Shown: positions 1 to 5,804, counted from the first letter of the stretch. The stretch is 5,964 nucleotides of DNA from Pyrinomonadaceae bacterium (GCA_014379075.1 JACMMN010000296.1:1-5964); one strand, 5' to 3'. The notes: generated from the letters alone by a model not told the origin. Made by a program: numbers and translations.

Positions 1-151
1 CCGTCATTTTATTGCGAAGGTCCGAAACGTCGGTCGAAAAATCGACCTCCTCGACCGTCCACGTATTCTTGATCGAATTTTTATACATTTCATAAAAATC
101 CGGGTATTTCATCGGTCTTAAGGTTAAATTGAATCCAGGATCCAGCAGCAT
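1..151 (-). CDS. nrdB: Ribonucleotide reductase class I small (beta) subunit, N-terminal fragment
   Basis: NrdB holds the metal centre and radical that start catalysis in NrdA, so ribonucleoside diphosphates can be reduced to deoxyribonucleotides. Only the first 50 codons are in the window; the gene continues past the left edge, so no metal ligands are visible. The visible part is typical of the family: LTLRPMKYPDFYEMYKNSIK at residues 9-28, then NTWTVEEVDFSTD at 29-41. By family knowledge, Trp31 aligns with E. coli R2 Trp48 of the radical-transfer chain. The ATG at 151-149 is chosen because a GGAG sits 8 bases upstream and it lies 2 bases after the stop of the preceding small gene. A second Met (residue 14) is less likely because LLDPGFNLTLRP looks like conserved family sequence. 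It is co-oriented with nrdA and very probably cotranscribed with it. The exact subclass (di-iron or other metal) cannot be told from this fragment. Confidence 0.95.
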   Translation of the reverse strand, partial: MLLDPGFNLTLRPMKYPDFYEMYKNSIKNTWTVEEVDFSTDVSDLRNKMT

Positions 152-153
152 AA

Positions 154-465
154 TTAATACTCCAATATTTCATCGAAACTATTCCAAGTAGCGCTGATGC
201 CATCGTACTCGAATTCAGCCTGCTCTTTTGCGTCCGCTAACGTTTCATGCCAAGTATCTGTTAGGACATCCCAGTTTTCATCGCAGCCAAAAAGATAGAA
301 AGATGTTTCGCCGTCATATTGACATATAGCCAACCCTAAGGCTGCTCCCATCAGTACACCTGCGACAATTTGCTCACAATTTCCGGTGTGCCGATGTCGT
401 TCATCAATCACTGTGTAAGCAACAACGTTTGCGTTACTAACTTGCTTAGGAATCGGGACGGTCAT
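154..465 (-). CDS. Small protein of unknown function between nrdA and nrdB (103 aa)
   Basis: I do not recognise a named family. The protein has 103 residues with no signal peptide, although residues 32-48 (AGVLMGAALGLAICQ region) are hydrophobic and rich in small residues. Further on come YLFGCDENWDVLTDTW and an acidic tail (AKEQAEFEYDGISATW) ending in DEILEY. The second half has the look of small conserved hypothetical proteins (aromatic-rich strand, DTWHETLADAKEQAEFEY helix), but I cannot name a function. The ATG at 465 is preferred. The same frame is open to an ATG at 525, but that would overlap the nrdA C-terminus and add a basic 20-residue tail. No good Shine-Dalgarno is visible; the 17 bases between the nrdA stop and this ATG include a run of eight A (minus strand). 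It ends 2 bases before nrdB, so the order is nrdA, this gene, nrdB. The position suggests, without proof, a role linked to ribonucleotide reductase. Confidence 0.75.
   Translation of the reverse strand: MTVPIPKQVSNANVVAYTVIDERHRHTGNCEQIVAGVLMGAALGLAICQYDGETSFYLFGCDENWDVLTDTWHETLADAKEQAEFEYDGISATWNSFDEILEY
160..163 (-). promoter_or_regulatory. Ribosome binding site of nrdB
   Basis: The minus strand reads GGAG here, 8 bases before the nrdB ATG. It lies inside the last codons of the upstream small gene, so translation of the two genes is probably coupled. It supports the start chosen for nrdB. Confidence 0.7.
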
Positions 466-482
466 TACACTATTTTTTTTAC

Positions 483-2882
483 TTATTGACACGCTTCGCA
501 CTCTTCGGGGTTTTCGAGCGAGCAAACCAGTGCTTGCTCGTCGGAATAAGCTCGAACTTCAGGGGTTGTGTTTTCGGCGGCGGCAACCTGAGCGATCCTT
601 GTTGCGGGACGCGAACGCAGGTAATAGGTAGTCTTTAAGCCCTGCTGCCACGCGTACATATACATCGACGAAAGCTTGCCGATATTCGGGCTTTCCATGA
701 ACAGGTTTAGCGACTGGCTTTGGTCGATGAAGGCTCCGCGGTCGGCGGCCATGTCGATGAGGGAGCGCATCGGCACTTCCCAGGCGGTGCGATAGATCTC
801 CTTTAGTTCACCGGGAAATTCTTCTATTTCCTGAATCGAGCCTTCGCTCAGTTTGATCTTGTTGCGGATCTCGTCGTTCCAAAGATTCGCGGCCTTAAGC
901 TCTTTGACCAGATATTTGTTAATTTGGACAAAATCGCCTGACAAGGTTTCGCGTTTGAAGAGGTTGGAAACCTGCGGTTCGATGCATTCGTAGCAGCCGG
1001 CGATCGAGGCGATCGTGGCCGTCGGTGCTATCGCGATCATCAGCGAATTTCGCAGGCCGTTCTGCACGACCTTTTCACGCAGAGCGTTCCAGCGTTCCAT
1101 ATCGTCCGGTGTGATTGCCCAAAAATCGAACTGGAAATCGCCTTTTGCCGCTCGAGTTTCAGGAAATGCGGGATGAACTCCGCGTTCCGTCGCCAGATCG
1201 CACGAAGCGCTCATTGCCGCAAAATAGATCTCTTCCTGAATTTTCGCTGAGATCTTACGCGCTTCGTCCGAATCGAATGGCAGACGCAAATGGAAAAACA
1301 CGTCCTGCAAGCCCATCACGCCGAGGCCGATGTTGCGCCAGCGGTTGTTCGAATCGGCCGTGCTCGGAATCGCGTAATAATTAAGGTCTATTACACGGTC
1401 AAGCTGCCGCACCGCAAGCCGGACATTAACATTCAACTTTGCAAAATCGAACTGCCCGTCCTTTATATAACGCGAAAGATTGATCGAGCCGAGATTGCAC
1501 ACCGCCGTTTCGCTGTCCGAAGTAACTTCGATGATCTCCGTGCAAAGATTCGAAAGATGCACGACGTTTTCCGGCTTGGCCGTCTGGTTCGATTTGCGGT
1601 TACTCGCATCTTTAAATGTCATCCAGCCGTTGCCGGTCTGTGCCATTGTCCGCATCATTTTAGCGTACAGATCGCGGGCCTTTATTTGTCTCTCGAAAAG
1701 GCTGTTGGCTTCGGCTTCGGCATATGCGGTTTCAAATTCTTCGCCGTAAATGTCCGGAAAATGCGGCACCTTGCTCGGGTCGAATAACGACCACATTTCG
1801 TCAGCCTGCACACGTTTCATAAACAGGTCGGGAATCCAGTTTGCGATATTCAGGTTGTGCGTGCGACGGGCTTCGTCGCCGGTGTTTTCACGCAGTTCGA
1901 GAAAATCTTCAATGTCGGCGTGCCACGTTTCGAGATAAACGCAGGCCGCACCCTTTCGCTTGCCGCCCTGATTTACGGCTGAGACGGACGAATCCAGCGT
2001 TTTGAGCCACGGCACAATGCCGTTGGAGTGCCCGTTCGTTCCGCGAATAAGGGAACCCTGTGAGCGGACGCGGTGATATGCGATCCCGATCCCGCCCGAA
2101 AATTTCGAAAGCATTGCGACATCCGAATATTTTTTGTAAATACTTTCCAAGCTGTCCTGCGGCGAATCGAGCAGGAAGCAGGACGAAAGCTGTTCGTGCT
2201 TCGTGCCGGAATTGAAAAGCGTCGGCGTGCTCGGCACGTATTCGAGCGACGAGAAAAGTCTGTAAAGCTCGATCGCCTCGGCGGGAGTTTCGGAAAGGCC
2301 GCAAGCGACGCGCATCCAGAAAAATTGCGGTGATTCGATCACATCGCGCGTTTGCGGATTTTTCAGCAAATAACGGTCATATAACGTTCTCAAGCCGAAA
2401 AATTCGAACAGATCGTTGCGGCTTTGATCGATGGCATCGTTTAGTTTGCGGCTGTTTTCCGAAACAAAATTCACGACACGAGGTGCAATTAATCCTTCCT
2501 TCACGCCATAAGCTATCGATTGCGAAAACGAATGAATTTCCTGATTACGGACTTCTTTTTCAATATATTGATTCAGCAGGCTGGCACCTAGCCGCGAATA
2601 TTCAGGCTCCTCGAAAATCAGGCTCGCTGCCGTTTGGATCGAGAGTTTATCAAGCTCGCGGGTAGTCGCGCCGTCATACAAACCGCTGATCGTCTTGGTC
2701 GCAATTCGCAGAGCGTCGACGCTCGGCAGATTCACGCAGCAGCGTGAAATAGCGCGGACGATCTTGTTTATATCGACCGGTTCGAATGCGCCGTTACGCT
2801 TGCGGACACGCATTGTTGTCTGTGTGGTTTCTTCAGTTTGGCGGGCGGTGGCGGTTGAGCTTTGAATTTGAAAAGTATCCAT
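483..2882 (-). CDS. nrdA: Ribonucleotide reductase class I large (alpha) subunit
   Basis: NrdA is the catalytic and allosteric subunit of cytosolic class I ribonucleotide reductase, converting NDPs to dNDPs together with NrdB. The 799 residues are full length for a bacterial alpha chain. An ATP-cone domain spans about residues 24-113 (VRKRNGAFEPVDINKIVRAI onward), implying ATP/dATP control of overall activity. The barrel domain follows, with Cys235 (SSCFLLD), the active-site NLCTE (Asn445, Cys447, Glu449) and Cys462 (VCNLGSINL). These match E. coli Cys225, Asn437/Cys439/Glu441 and Cys462. Tyr753-Tyr754 (TTYYLRSRPA) match the Tyr730/731 radical relay. The C-terminal tail ends CEACQ, giving Cys795 and Cys798 as the thioredoxin/glutaredoxin-reduced pair, spaced CxxC. 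All key residues are present, so it should be active. The ATG at 2882 has a GAGG 13 bases upstream, rather far; Met24 is an alternative start because the first 23 residues are Ser/Thr/Gln-rich and lie before the ATP cone. Confidence 0.99.
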   Translation of the reverse strand: MDTFQIQSSTATARQTEETTQTTMRVRKRNGAFEPVDINKIVRAISRCCVNLPSVDALRIATKTISGLYDGATTRELDKLSIQTAASLIFEEPEYSRLGASLLNQYIEKEVRNQEIHSFSQSIAYGVKEGLIAPRVVNFVSENSRKLNDAIDQSRNDLFEFFGLRTLYDRYLLKNPQTRDVIESPQFFWMRVACGLSETPAEAIELYRLFSSLEYVPSTPTLFNSGTKHEQLSSCFLLDSPQDSLESIYKKYSDVAMLSKFSGGIGIAYHRVRSQGSLIRGTNGHSNGIVPWLKTLDSSVSAVNQGGKRKGAACVYLETWHADIEDFLELRENTGDEARRTHNLNIANWIPDLFMKRVQADEMWSLFDPSKVPHFPDIYGEEFETAYAEAEANSLFERQIKARDLYAKMMRTMAQTGNGWMTFKDASNRKSNQTAKPENVVHLSNLCTEIIEVTSDSETAVCNLGSINLSRYIKDGQFDFAKLNVNVRLAVRQLDRVIDLNYYAIPSTADSNNRWRNIGLGVMGLQDVFFHLRLPFDSDEARKISAKIQEEIYFAAMSASCDLATERGVHPAFPETRAAKGDFQFDFWAITPDDMERWNALREKVVQNGLRNSLMIAIAPTATIASIAGCYECIEPQVSNLFKRETLSGDFVQINKYLVKELKAANLWNDEIRNKIKLSEGSIQEIEEFPGELKEIYRTAWEVPMRSLIDMAADRGAFIDQSQSLNLFMESPNIGKLSSMYMYAWQQGLKTTYYLRSRPATRIAQVAAAENTTPEVRAYSDEQALVCSLENPEECEACQ

Positions 2883-3202
2883 TGTGAGTATATTGCCTCG
2901 CGGTTAAAGTTCTGAATTTTGGCGACGATGAACCTGTAAGAAAATGCATGAGCGGCAAAAATGAGACAAAAATCCCGCCGCCAGCCATTCCTTAAATTTG
3001 GCTAATGAGTCGCACCCCTTGTTTGCTATGGATTATTACCAGGCCCAAGAAAGGCATTTCCTACCGGCTGCCGTGTCCAAAAATGCGTTTGAGATGACGC
3101 TGGAAGTGACAGCTTTCTCCCCATTACCGCAACGGGGCGGTGCGGCAAAACGAACCGCATTTATCTTTTCAACCAAAAAAATCCCTGAGCGTTCCTACAG
3201 TG
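2883..3202 (-). promoter_or_regulatory. Long structured 5' leader of the nrd operon
   Basis: About 320 bases separate the predicted transcription start (near 3202) from nrdA, long for a bacterial leader, with no convincing gene on either strand. Inverted repeats visible by eye, in plus coordinates, are TGCGG/CCGCA (3141-3145 with 3155-3159), ACCGC/GCGGT (3126-3130 with 3137-3141), CCCC/GGGG (3119-3122 with 3134-3137), GCTG/CAGC inside GAGA/TCTC (3091-3119), AGCCA/TGGCT (2983-2987 with 2999-3003) and GCGGC/GCCGC (2952-2956 with 2977-2981). The first three share bases and cannot all form together, so alternative folds are possible. A 44-codon open frame on the minus strand (3160 to 3026) lies inside but has only weak signs of translation. 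I do not recognise a known riboswitch. A regulatory RNA is an inference. Confidence 0.4.
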
Positions 3203-3204
3203 TT

Positions 3205-3220
3205 ATAGACTATATGGTAG
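3205..3220 (-). promoter_or_regulatory. NrdR box, downstream copy (covers the -10)
   Basis: The minus strand reads CTACCATATAGTCTAT, matching 10 of 16 consensus positions, so it is weaker than the upstream copy. It shares ACCATAT with that copy at an exact 32-base offset and covers the whole -10. It also sits in a perfect GACTA/TAGTC inverted repeat (3208-3222). The call rests mainly on spacing and promoter overlap. Confidence 0.6.
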
Positions 3221-3237
3221 TCATTATGCTTTGTCAA
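3209..3237 (-). promoter_or_regulatory. Sigma70-type promoter of the nrdA operon
   Basis: On the minus strand the -35 is TTGACA (plus 3232-3237, a perfect match), the spacer is exactly 17 bases (3215-3231) and the -10 is TATAGT (plus 3209-3214, five of six consensus bases). Transcription would begin near 3202 and run toward nrdA. Two NrdR-box-like sites overlap the two promoter elements, which fits repression by blocking RNA polymerase. No other promoter of this quality was found in the window. Confidence 0.8.
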
Positions 3238-3252
3238 CACTAAATATGGTGG
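3237..3252 (-). promoter_or_regulatory. NrdR box, upstream copy (overlaps the -35)
   Basis: The minus strand reads CCACCATATTTAGTGT, which matches 13 of 16 positions of the usual NrdR box ACACWATATATWGTGT as I recall it. NrdR is the ATP-cone, zinc-finger repressor of ribonucleotide reductase genes and normally binds pairs of such boxes. This copy touches the first base of the -35 and extends upstream. Its start is 32 bases from the second copy, about three helical turns, the spacing expected for an NrdR pair. Confidence 0.75.
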
Positions 3253-3266
3253 TTTTAAACCTAATT

Positions 3267-3294
3267 GCTAAATCCAGCTTTTGCCGCATTTAGC
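3267..3294 (-). terminator. Terminator-like hairpin after the acetyltransferase gene
   Basis: Perfect 7-base arms GCTAAAT and ATTTAGC enclose a 14-base centre that can add a few more pairs around a four-base loop (TTTT on the plus strand, AAAA in the minus-strand transcript). It lies about 64 bases past the acetyltransferase stop and just upstream of the nrd promoter, where a terminator is expected. In the minus direction it is followed by AATTAGGTTTAAAACC, which is AT-rich but lacks a clean T run, so a role as intrinsic terminator is uncertain. A second small palindrome, GGTTTTAAACC, lies at 3251-3261. The rest of the 105-base gap (3253-3357) shows nothing else. Confidence 0.35.
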
Positions 3295-3357
3295 GCGCTT
3301 CGTATGAGGTATTGGATTACATGTTCTGTAACGATTCCGTAACACGTGGAGACACAA

Positions 3358-3816
3358 TCATTTAAGCTTTAATTTCATTCCAAGATGTGTTCCGGTAAAG
3401 CCCAAACTCTCGTAAAAACGGTGCGCATCTTTGCGGTCGCTGTTAGTGGTAAGCTGCATAGAAATACATTTTTTTTCTTTTGCTCTCTCAATCGCCCAAA
3501 GCATCATTTCACGGCCGATTCCATGCCCGCGATATTTTTCATCAACGCGAACAGATTCGACCGTCGCCCGCTTGCCGCCCTGAAAACTGATCGATGGAGT
3601 AAACGTGAGCTGGAGCGTACCGATGACCGCACCGTCCAATGCAGCTACAATCAGCTCATTATTTTTATCCTCGTCGATTTCCTCAAACGCTTTGACGTAG
3701 GTTGTCGGCAACGGAGTTTCGTATCTCTCGCGCGTCGAGCCGAGAACATCGTCGGCAAGCATCCGTATGATTTCCGGTAAATCTTCGCGTGTAGCTTGGC
3801 GATATTTGAGATCCAT
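3358..3816 (-). CDS. GNAT-family N-acetyltransferase
   Basis: A 152-residue single-domain member of the Gcn5-related acetyltransferase fold, which moves an acetyl group from acetyl-CoA to an amine. The N-terminus YRQATREDLPEIIRML (5-20) is the usual strand-helix opening. Motif A is VESVRVDEKYRGHGIGREMM (86-105), with the acetyl-CoA pyrophosphate loop R96-G-H-G-I-G101. Motif B is near 123-140, NSDRKDAHRFYESLGF, including the common FYESLGF. The length is normal for the family and the protein should be cytosolic. The substrate cannot be read from sequence: it could be a small amine, an amino acid, an antibiotic or a protein. The ATG at 3816 is 3 bases after the stop of the lipoprotein gene, with no strong ribosome site, so coupled translation is likely. 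It is the last gene of a tight three-gene run, but shares no obvious pathway with its neighbours. Confidence 0.95.
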   Translation of the reverse strand: MDLKYRQATREDLPEIIRMLADDVLGSTRERYETPLPTTYVKAFEEIDEDKNNELIVAALDGAVIGTLQLTFTPSISFQGGKRATVESVRVDEKYRGHGIGREMMLWAIERAKEKKCISMQLTTNSDRKDAHRFYESLGFTGTHLGMKLKLK

Positions 3817-3819
3817 GAC

Positions 3820-4395
3820 TTACTTAATTTTTGTTCCGTATTTCTCGATGATTGCATCGAGAACAGCAGAAGATTTACGCTGTCCATCAAGACCACCGCC
3901 AAAATTTTCCGATGAACTTTTTCCAAAAAAGTTGTCGCATTCATAGCAAATGTCTAATTCAACAGTTTCAGTTTTGTATTTTGCATTCACTCTATGGCGC
4001 GGACTAAAACAAGCGGAGCCGTTACTATTGGAAGCGGCATCAGAATAAAAACTGTCGAGGAATTGTTTTTTCAAAGGATCGGAAACTTTCAAATCCGCGT
4101 TCGGAAGTGTTTCAAGCATTAAAACTTTTAACTGCATCGTATCCTTGTCGACATTATAGGAAATAGTGATTTCCTCAGCCTTATTCAAAATTTCTCTGAT
4201 TTTTGGCGGAATTCTCCCATCAAGTCTTTGCGTTTGTTCTTTCGTTAAACCATCATCCTGATTTTTTGAGGATGGAATTGCTTCCGATGAATTAGTTTCT
4301 GTTTCAAGATTCGAATTTGTTGCTCGTTGACTTTCACCATTTCTGCAACCGATTAAAAACATGGCCGCTAAAAAAACCAATGCGAACTGTTTCAT
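3820..4395 (-). CDS. Putative lipoprotein with C-terminal CxPRH...CxxC segment, function unknown
   Basis: The 191-residue product starts with a short signal peptide (MKQFALVFLAAMFLIGC) whose LIGC lipobox predicts cleavage before Cys17 and lipid anchoring. Residues 18-55 are a Ser/Asn/Glu/Thr-rich tether. The folded part begins near 60, with IPPKIREILNKAEEITISYN. The C-terminal segment carries C129-F-S-P-R-H134, then DICYECDNFF with Cys150 and Cys153, and ends in a helix, AVLDAIIEKYG. This Cys/His pattern recalls a set of bacterial hypothetical proteins, and the three cysteines plus His134 could bind metal or form disulfides; that is inference. The start is supported by GAGG 8 bases upstream (4404-4407), inside the end of the preceding gene, and by the signal peptide. 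It lies 3 bases from the genes on both sides. It is noticeably AT-rich: hand-counted blocks gave 32-38% G+C against 65% in a block of the neighbouring hydrolase, hinting at separate origin. Confidence 0.85.
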   Translation of the reverse strand: MKQFALVFLAAMFLIGCRNGESQRATNSNLETETNSSEAIPSSKNQDDGLTKEQTQRLDGRIPPKIREILNKAEEITISYNVDKDTMQLKVLMLETLPNADLKVSDPLKKQFLDSFYSDAASNSNGSACFSPRHRVNAKYKTETVELDICYECDNFFGKSSSENFGGGLDGQRKSSAVLDAIIEKYGTKIK

Positions 4396-4398
4396 AAT

Positions 4399-5163
4399 TT
4401 AATCCTCAACAATCAATCCGTCATAAGCAAACTCTACGTTGTCCGGCAGTAAACGCGAATCGCGCTCGTGCAGAATATCGTGATTCAAATGCGTCAGGAA
4501 CGCCCGTTCTGGTTTGAGGTCCTCGATTATCGCCAGTGCTTCTTCCAGACACAGATGCGTCGAGTGCGGCTTTATGCGGACGCAATCCAAAACCAGCACA
4601 TCGAGATCGCGAAGGCCGTCCATCGATGCCGGCGGAATTATCTTTAGATCGGTAGCGTAGGCGAAATCGTTGAAGCGGTAGGCGATCACCGGGAGCTCGC
4701 CGTGGATTACCTCGAGCGGCGTTACCTCGATGTCTTCGCCGATGCAGAAAGGTGAATTGGGAATGACGGTATGCGGGATAAGCTGCGGCAGGCCGCCGCC
4801 GAAATGTGTCGGCTGGAAAACGTATTGGAAAATTCGTTTGAGGTCGGTCCACGCTACTTCGTTGGCATAAATTCCCATCGCTCCGTGACGAAAGTTCAAA
4901 GGGCGAATATCGTCAAGGCCGAAAACGTGATCGACATGGCAATGAGTGATCAAAACTGCATCGAGACGTTGGATGTTTGCCCTCAAGGCCTGCTGGCGAA
5001 AGTCTATCGAGGTATCGACGAGGATATTTTTATCATTATGTTCGATGAGGATCGAAACCCGCAGACGTTTGTCACGCGGATCGGTGGAACGGCAGGTCTC
5101 GCAATCACAAGCCAGCGATGGAACGCCCGTCGATGTGCCTGTACCCAGGAAGGTCAGTTTCAT
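4399..5163 (-). CDS. PhnP-like metallo-beta-lactamase-fold hydrolase
   Basis: A 254-residue cytosolic metal-dependent hydrolase of the PhnP/RNase Z branch of the metallo-beta-lactamase fold, probably a phosphodiesterase. It opens with KLTFLGTGTSTGVPSLAC, then C19-D-C21-E-T-C24, like the cysteine cluster that binds a structural zinc in E. coli PhnP. The catalytic metal motif is THCHVDH (His74, His76, Asp78, His79), with His154 (EVIHGELPV), Asp172 (YATDLK) and His225 (LTHLNHD) as the remaining likely ligands. All are present, so it should be active. The CxCxxC cluster favours the PhnP branch over tRNA-processing RNase Z. No phosphonate genes are nearby, so a phosphoribosyl cyclic phosphate substrate cannot be assumed. 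The ATG at 5163 starts the domain directly but has no Shine-Dalgarno, being preceded by AACTC repeats. It heads a three-gene run with 3-base gaps and lies 80 bases after the DUF1844 gene. Confidence 0.95.
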   Translation of the reverse strand: MKLTFLGTGTSTGVPSLACDCETCRSTDPRDKRLRVSILIEHNDKNILVDTSIDFRQQALRANIQRLDAVLITHCHVDHVFGLDDIRPLNFRHGAMGIYANEVAWTDLKRIFQYVFQPTHFGGGLPQLIPHTVIPNSPFCIGEDIEVTPLEVIHGELPVIAYRFNDFAYATDLKIIPPASMDGLRDLDVLVLDCVRIKPHSTHLCLEEALAIIEDLKPERAFLTHLNHDILHERDSRLLPDNVEFAYDGLIVED

Positions 5164-5237
5164 GAGTTCGTAGAGTTGCCGAGTTCCGAGAGTTTAAAAT
5201 CTGTTTGAAGCATTAACTCGATTAACTCTCAAAACTC
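5164..5237. repeat. Phased GAGTT / AACTC pentamer cluster
   Basis: On the plus strand GAGTT occurs at 5164, 5173, 5181 and 5190, then its reverse complement AACTC at 5215, 5224 and 5233. Steps are 9, 8 and 9 bases in the first block and 9 and 9 in the second. The two blocks face each other, so the gap can fold as an imperfect long hairpin; GAGAGTT (5188-5194) and AACTCTC (5224-5230) are a perfect 7-base pair. It fills the gap between the DUF1844 stop and the hydrolase start. Function is unknown: a terminator/attenuator, a protein-binding array or a dispersed repeat are all possible. Confidence 0.6.
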
Positions 5238-5243
5238 AATAAA

Positions 5244-5795
5244 CTATTTCTTCCCTAAAATATCGCCGGCCGAAAACTGCTTAGCCGCCTGCTCTTTTAA
5301 CTTATCTTCGGTCGCGCGCACCATGGTTACGTACTGCATTCGTAGATCGCCCAGGATCCCCTCGAGCAACCGGGCTTCCTGGGGGTGAAGATTGCTTTTC
5401 GTTTTTTCCCCGAGCATTGCCAAAACGTCGAGCCAGTATTTGCCGGTTTCGAGATCAACGCTTCGCTTCCCCGTGGCCGGATGCGGCATTGCTCCGAGCG
5501 ATGCCGCCGCATTTGTTGCCAGAGTTGAAAGAAAATTGACAAAGCTCGCCGGGTCATCTGCACCAGGAATTTCCCCTGCGTCCGGATCGGGATTTTCGGC
5601 CTGGCCCGATTCCGGTCCTTCTTCCAATGACGGAATTTCGGAAGCTTCTTCCGGTGGTACGATATCGGCCGCGGCGGCTTCCACCGATTTCGGCGATTCC
5701 AAAATCACACCGTCCTTAACGGAGCCGTCAGAATTGAACTTCCGTCGGTCCGATACCTTAAACGTAACTTCTTCCTGATTTTCTTCACCGATCAT
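5244..5795 (-). CDS. DUF1844 domain protein
   Basis: A 183-residue protein of unknown function. The short N-terminal motif EEVTFKVSDRRKFNSDGSVK (8-27) is followed by an acidic, Pro/Ala/Glu-rich linker at about 39-82 that is probably disordered. The DUF1844 core is about 84-158: SFVNFLSTLATNAAASLGAM, the turn PHPATGKRSVDLETGKYWLD, then MLGEKTKSNLHPQEARLLEG and LRMQYV. It ends in a charged helix and DILGKK. The core is predicted mainly helical, with no signal peptide or clear membrane segment. The ATG at 5795 is chosen because AGGA lies 9 bases upstream and the conserved N-terminal motif starts right after it. The frame stays open 30 codons further, to 5885, but that part looks noncoding and overlaps the inverted repeats near the window edge. 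No function for DUF1844 is known to me. It precedes the hydrolase gene by 80 bases on the same strand. Confidence 0.92.
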   Translation of the reverse strand: MIGEENQEEVTFKVSDRRKFNSDGSVKDGVILESPKSVEAAAADIVPPEEASEIPSLEEGPESGQAENPDPDAGEIPGADDPASFVNFLSTLATNAAASLGAMPHPATGKRSVDLETGKYWLDVLAMLGEKTKSNLHPQEARLLEGILGDLRMQYVTMVRATEDKLKEQAAKQFSAGDILGKK

Positions 5796-5804
5796 ATATT
5801 TATA

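Noticed and set aside
466..525. Upstream start for the small nrd-operon protein, giving 123 residues
   Set aside because: It would overlap the nrdA C-terminus and add a basic segment unlike the rest of the protein. The ATG at 465 lies just after the nrdA stop.
1909..2304. Minus-strand frame of 131 codons, plus several plus-strand frames of 60-165 codons within 1115-2665
   Set aside because: All lie inside nrdA in other frames. The nrdA product is full length with every catalytic residue, so these are shadows.
2990..3170. Cobalamin riboswitch in the nrd leader
   Set aside because: The segment at 3115-3160 faintly resembles the core (GC-rich hairpin, then a GTAA-containing arm), but the conserved CGCAACTGT and B12-box CAGGA elements are missing. 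I would not call it without a covariance-model hit.
2998..3243. Plus-strand open frame of 81 codons opposite the nrd leader and promoter
   Set aside because: It begins with TTG, has no ribosome site or recognisable protein features, and runs through the nrd promoter and both NrdR boxes. It is best seen as a chance frame.
3651..3944. Minus-strand frame of 97 codons spanning the lipoprotein/acetyltransferase junction
   Set aside because: It overlaps two well-supported genes in another frame and shows no domain. It is not evidence of a frameshift because both real genes are complete.
4771..5208. Plus-strand frame of 145 codons and other frames opposite the PhnP-like hydrolase
   Set aside because: They overlap a complete, motif-rich hydrolase and show no protein features of their own.
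5392..5778. Plus-strand frame of 128 codons opposite the DUF1844 gene
   Set aside because: Its Ser/Ala/Pro-rich product is the antisense of the acidic linker of the DUF1844 protein. There is no ribosome site or family signature.
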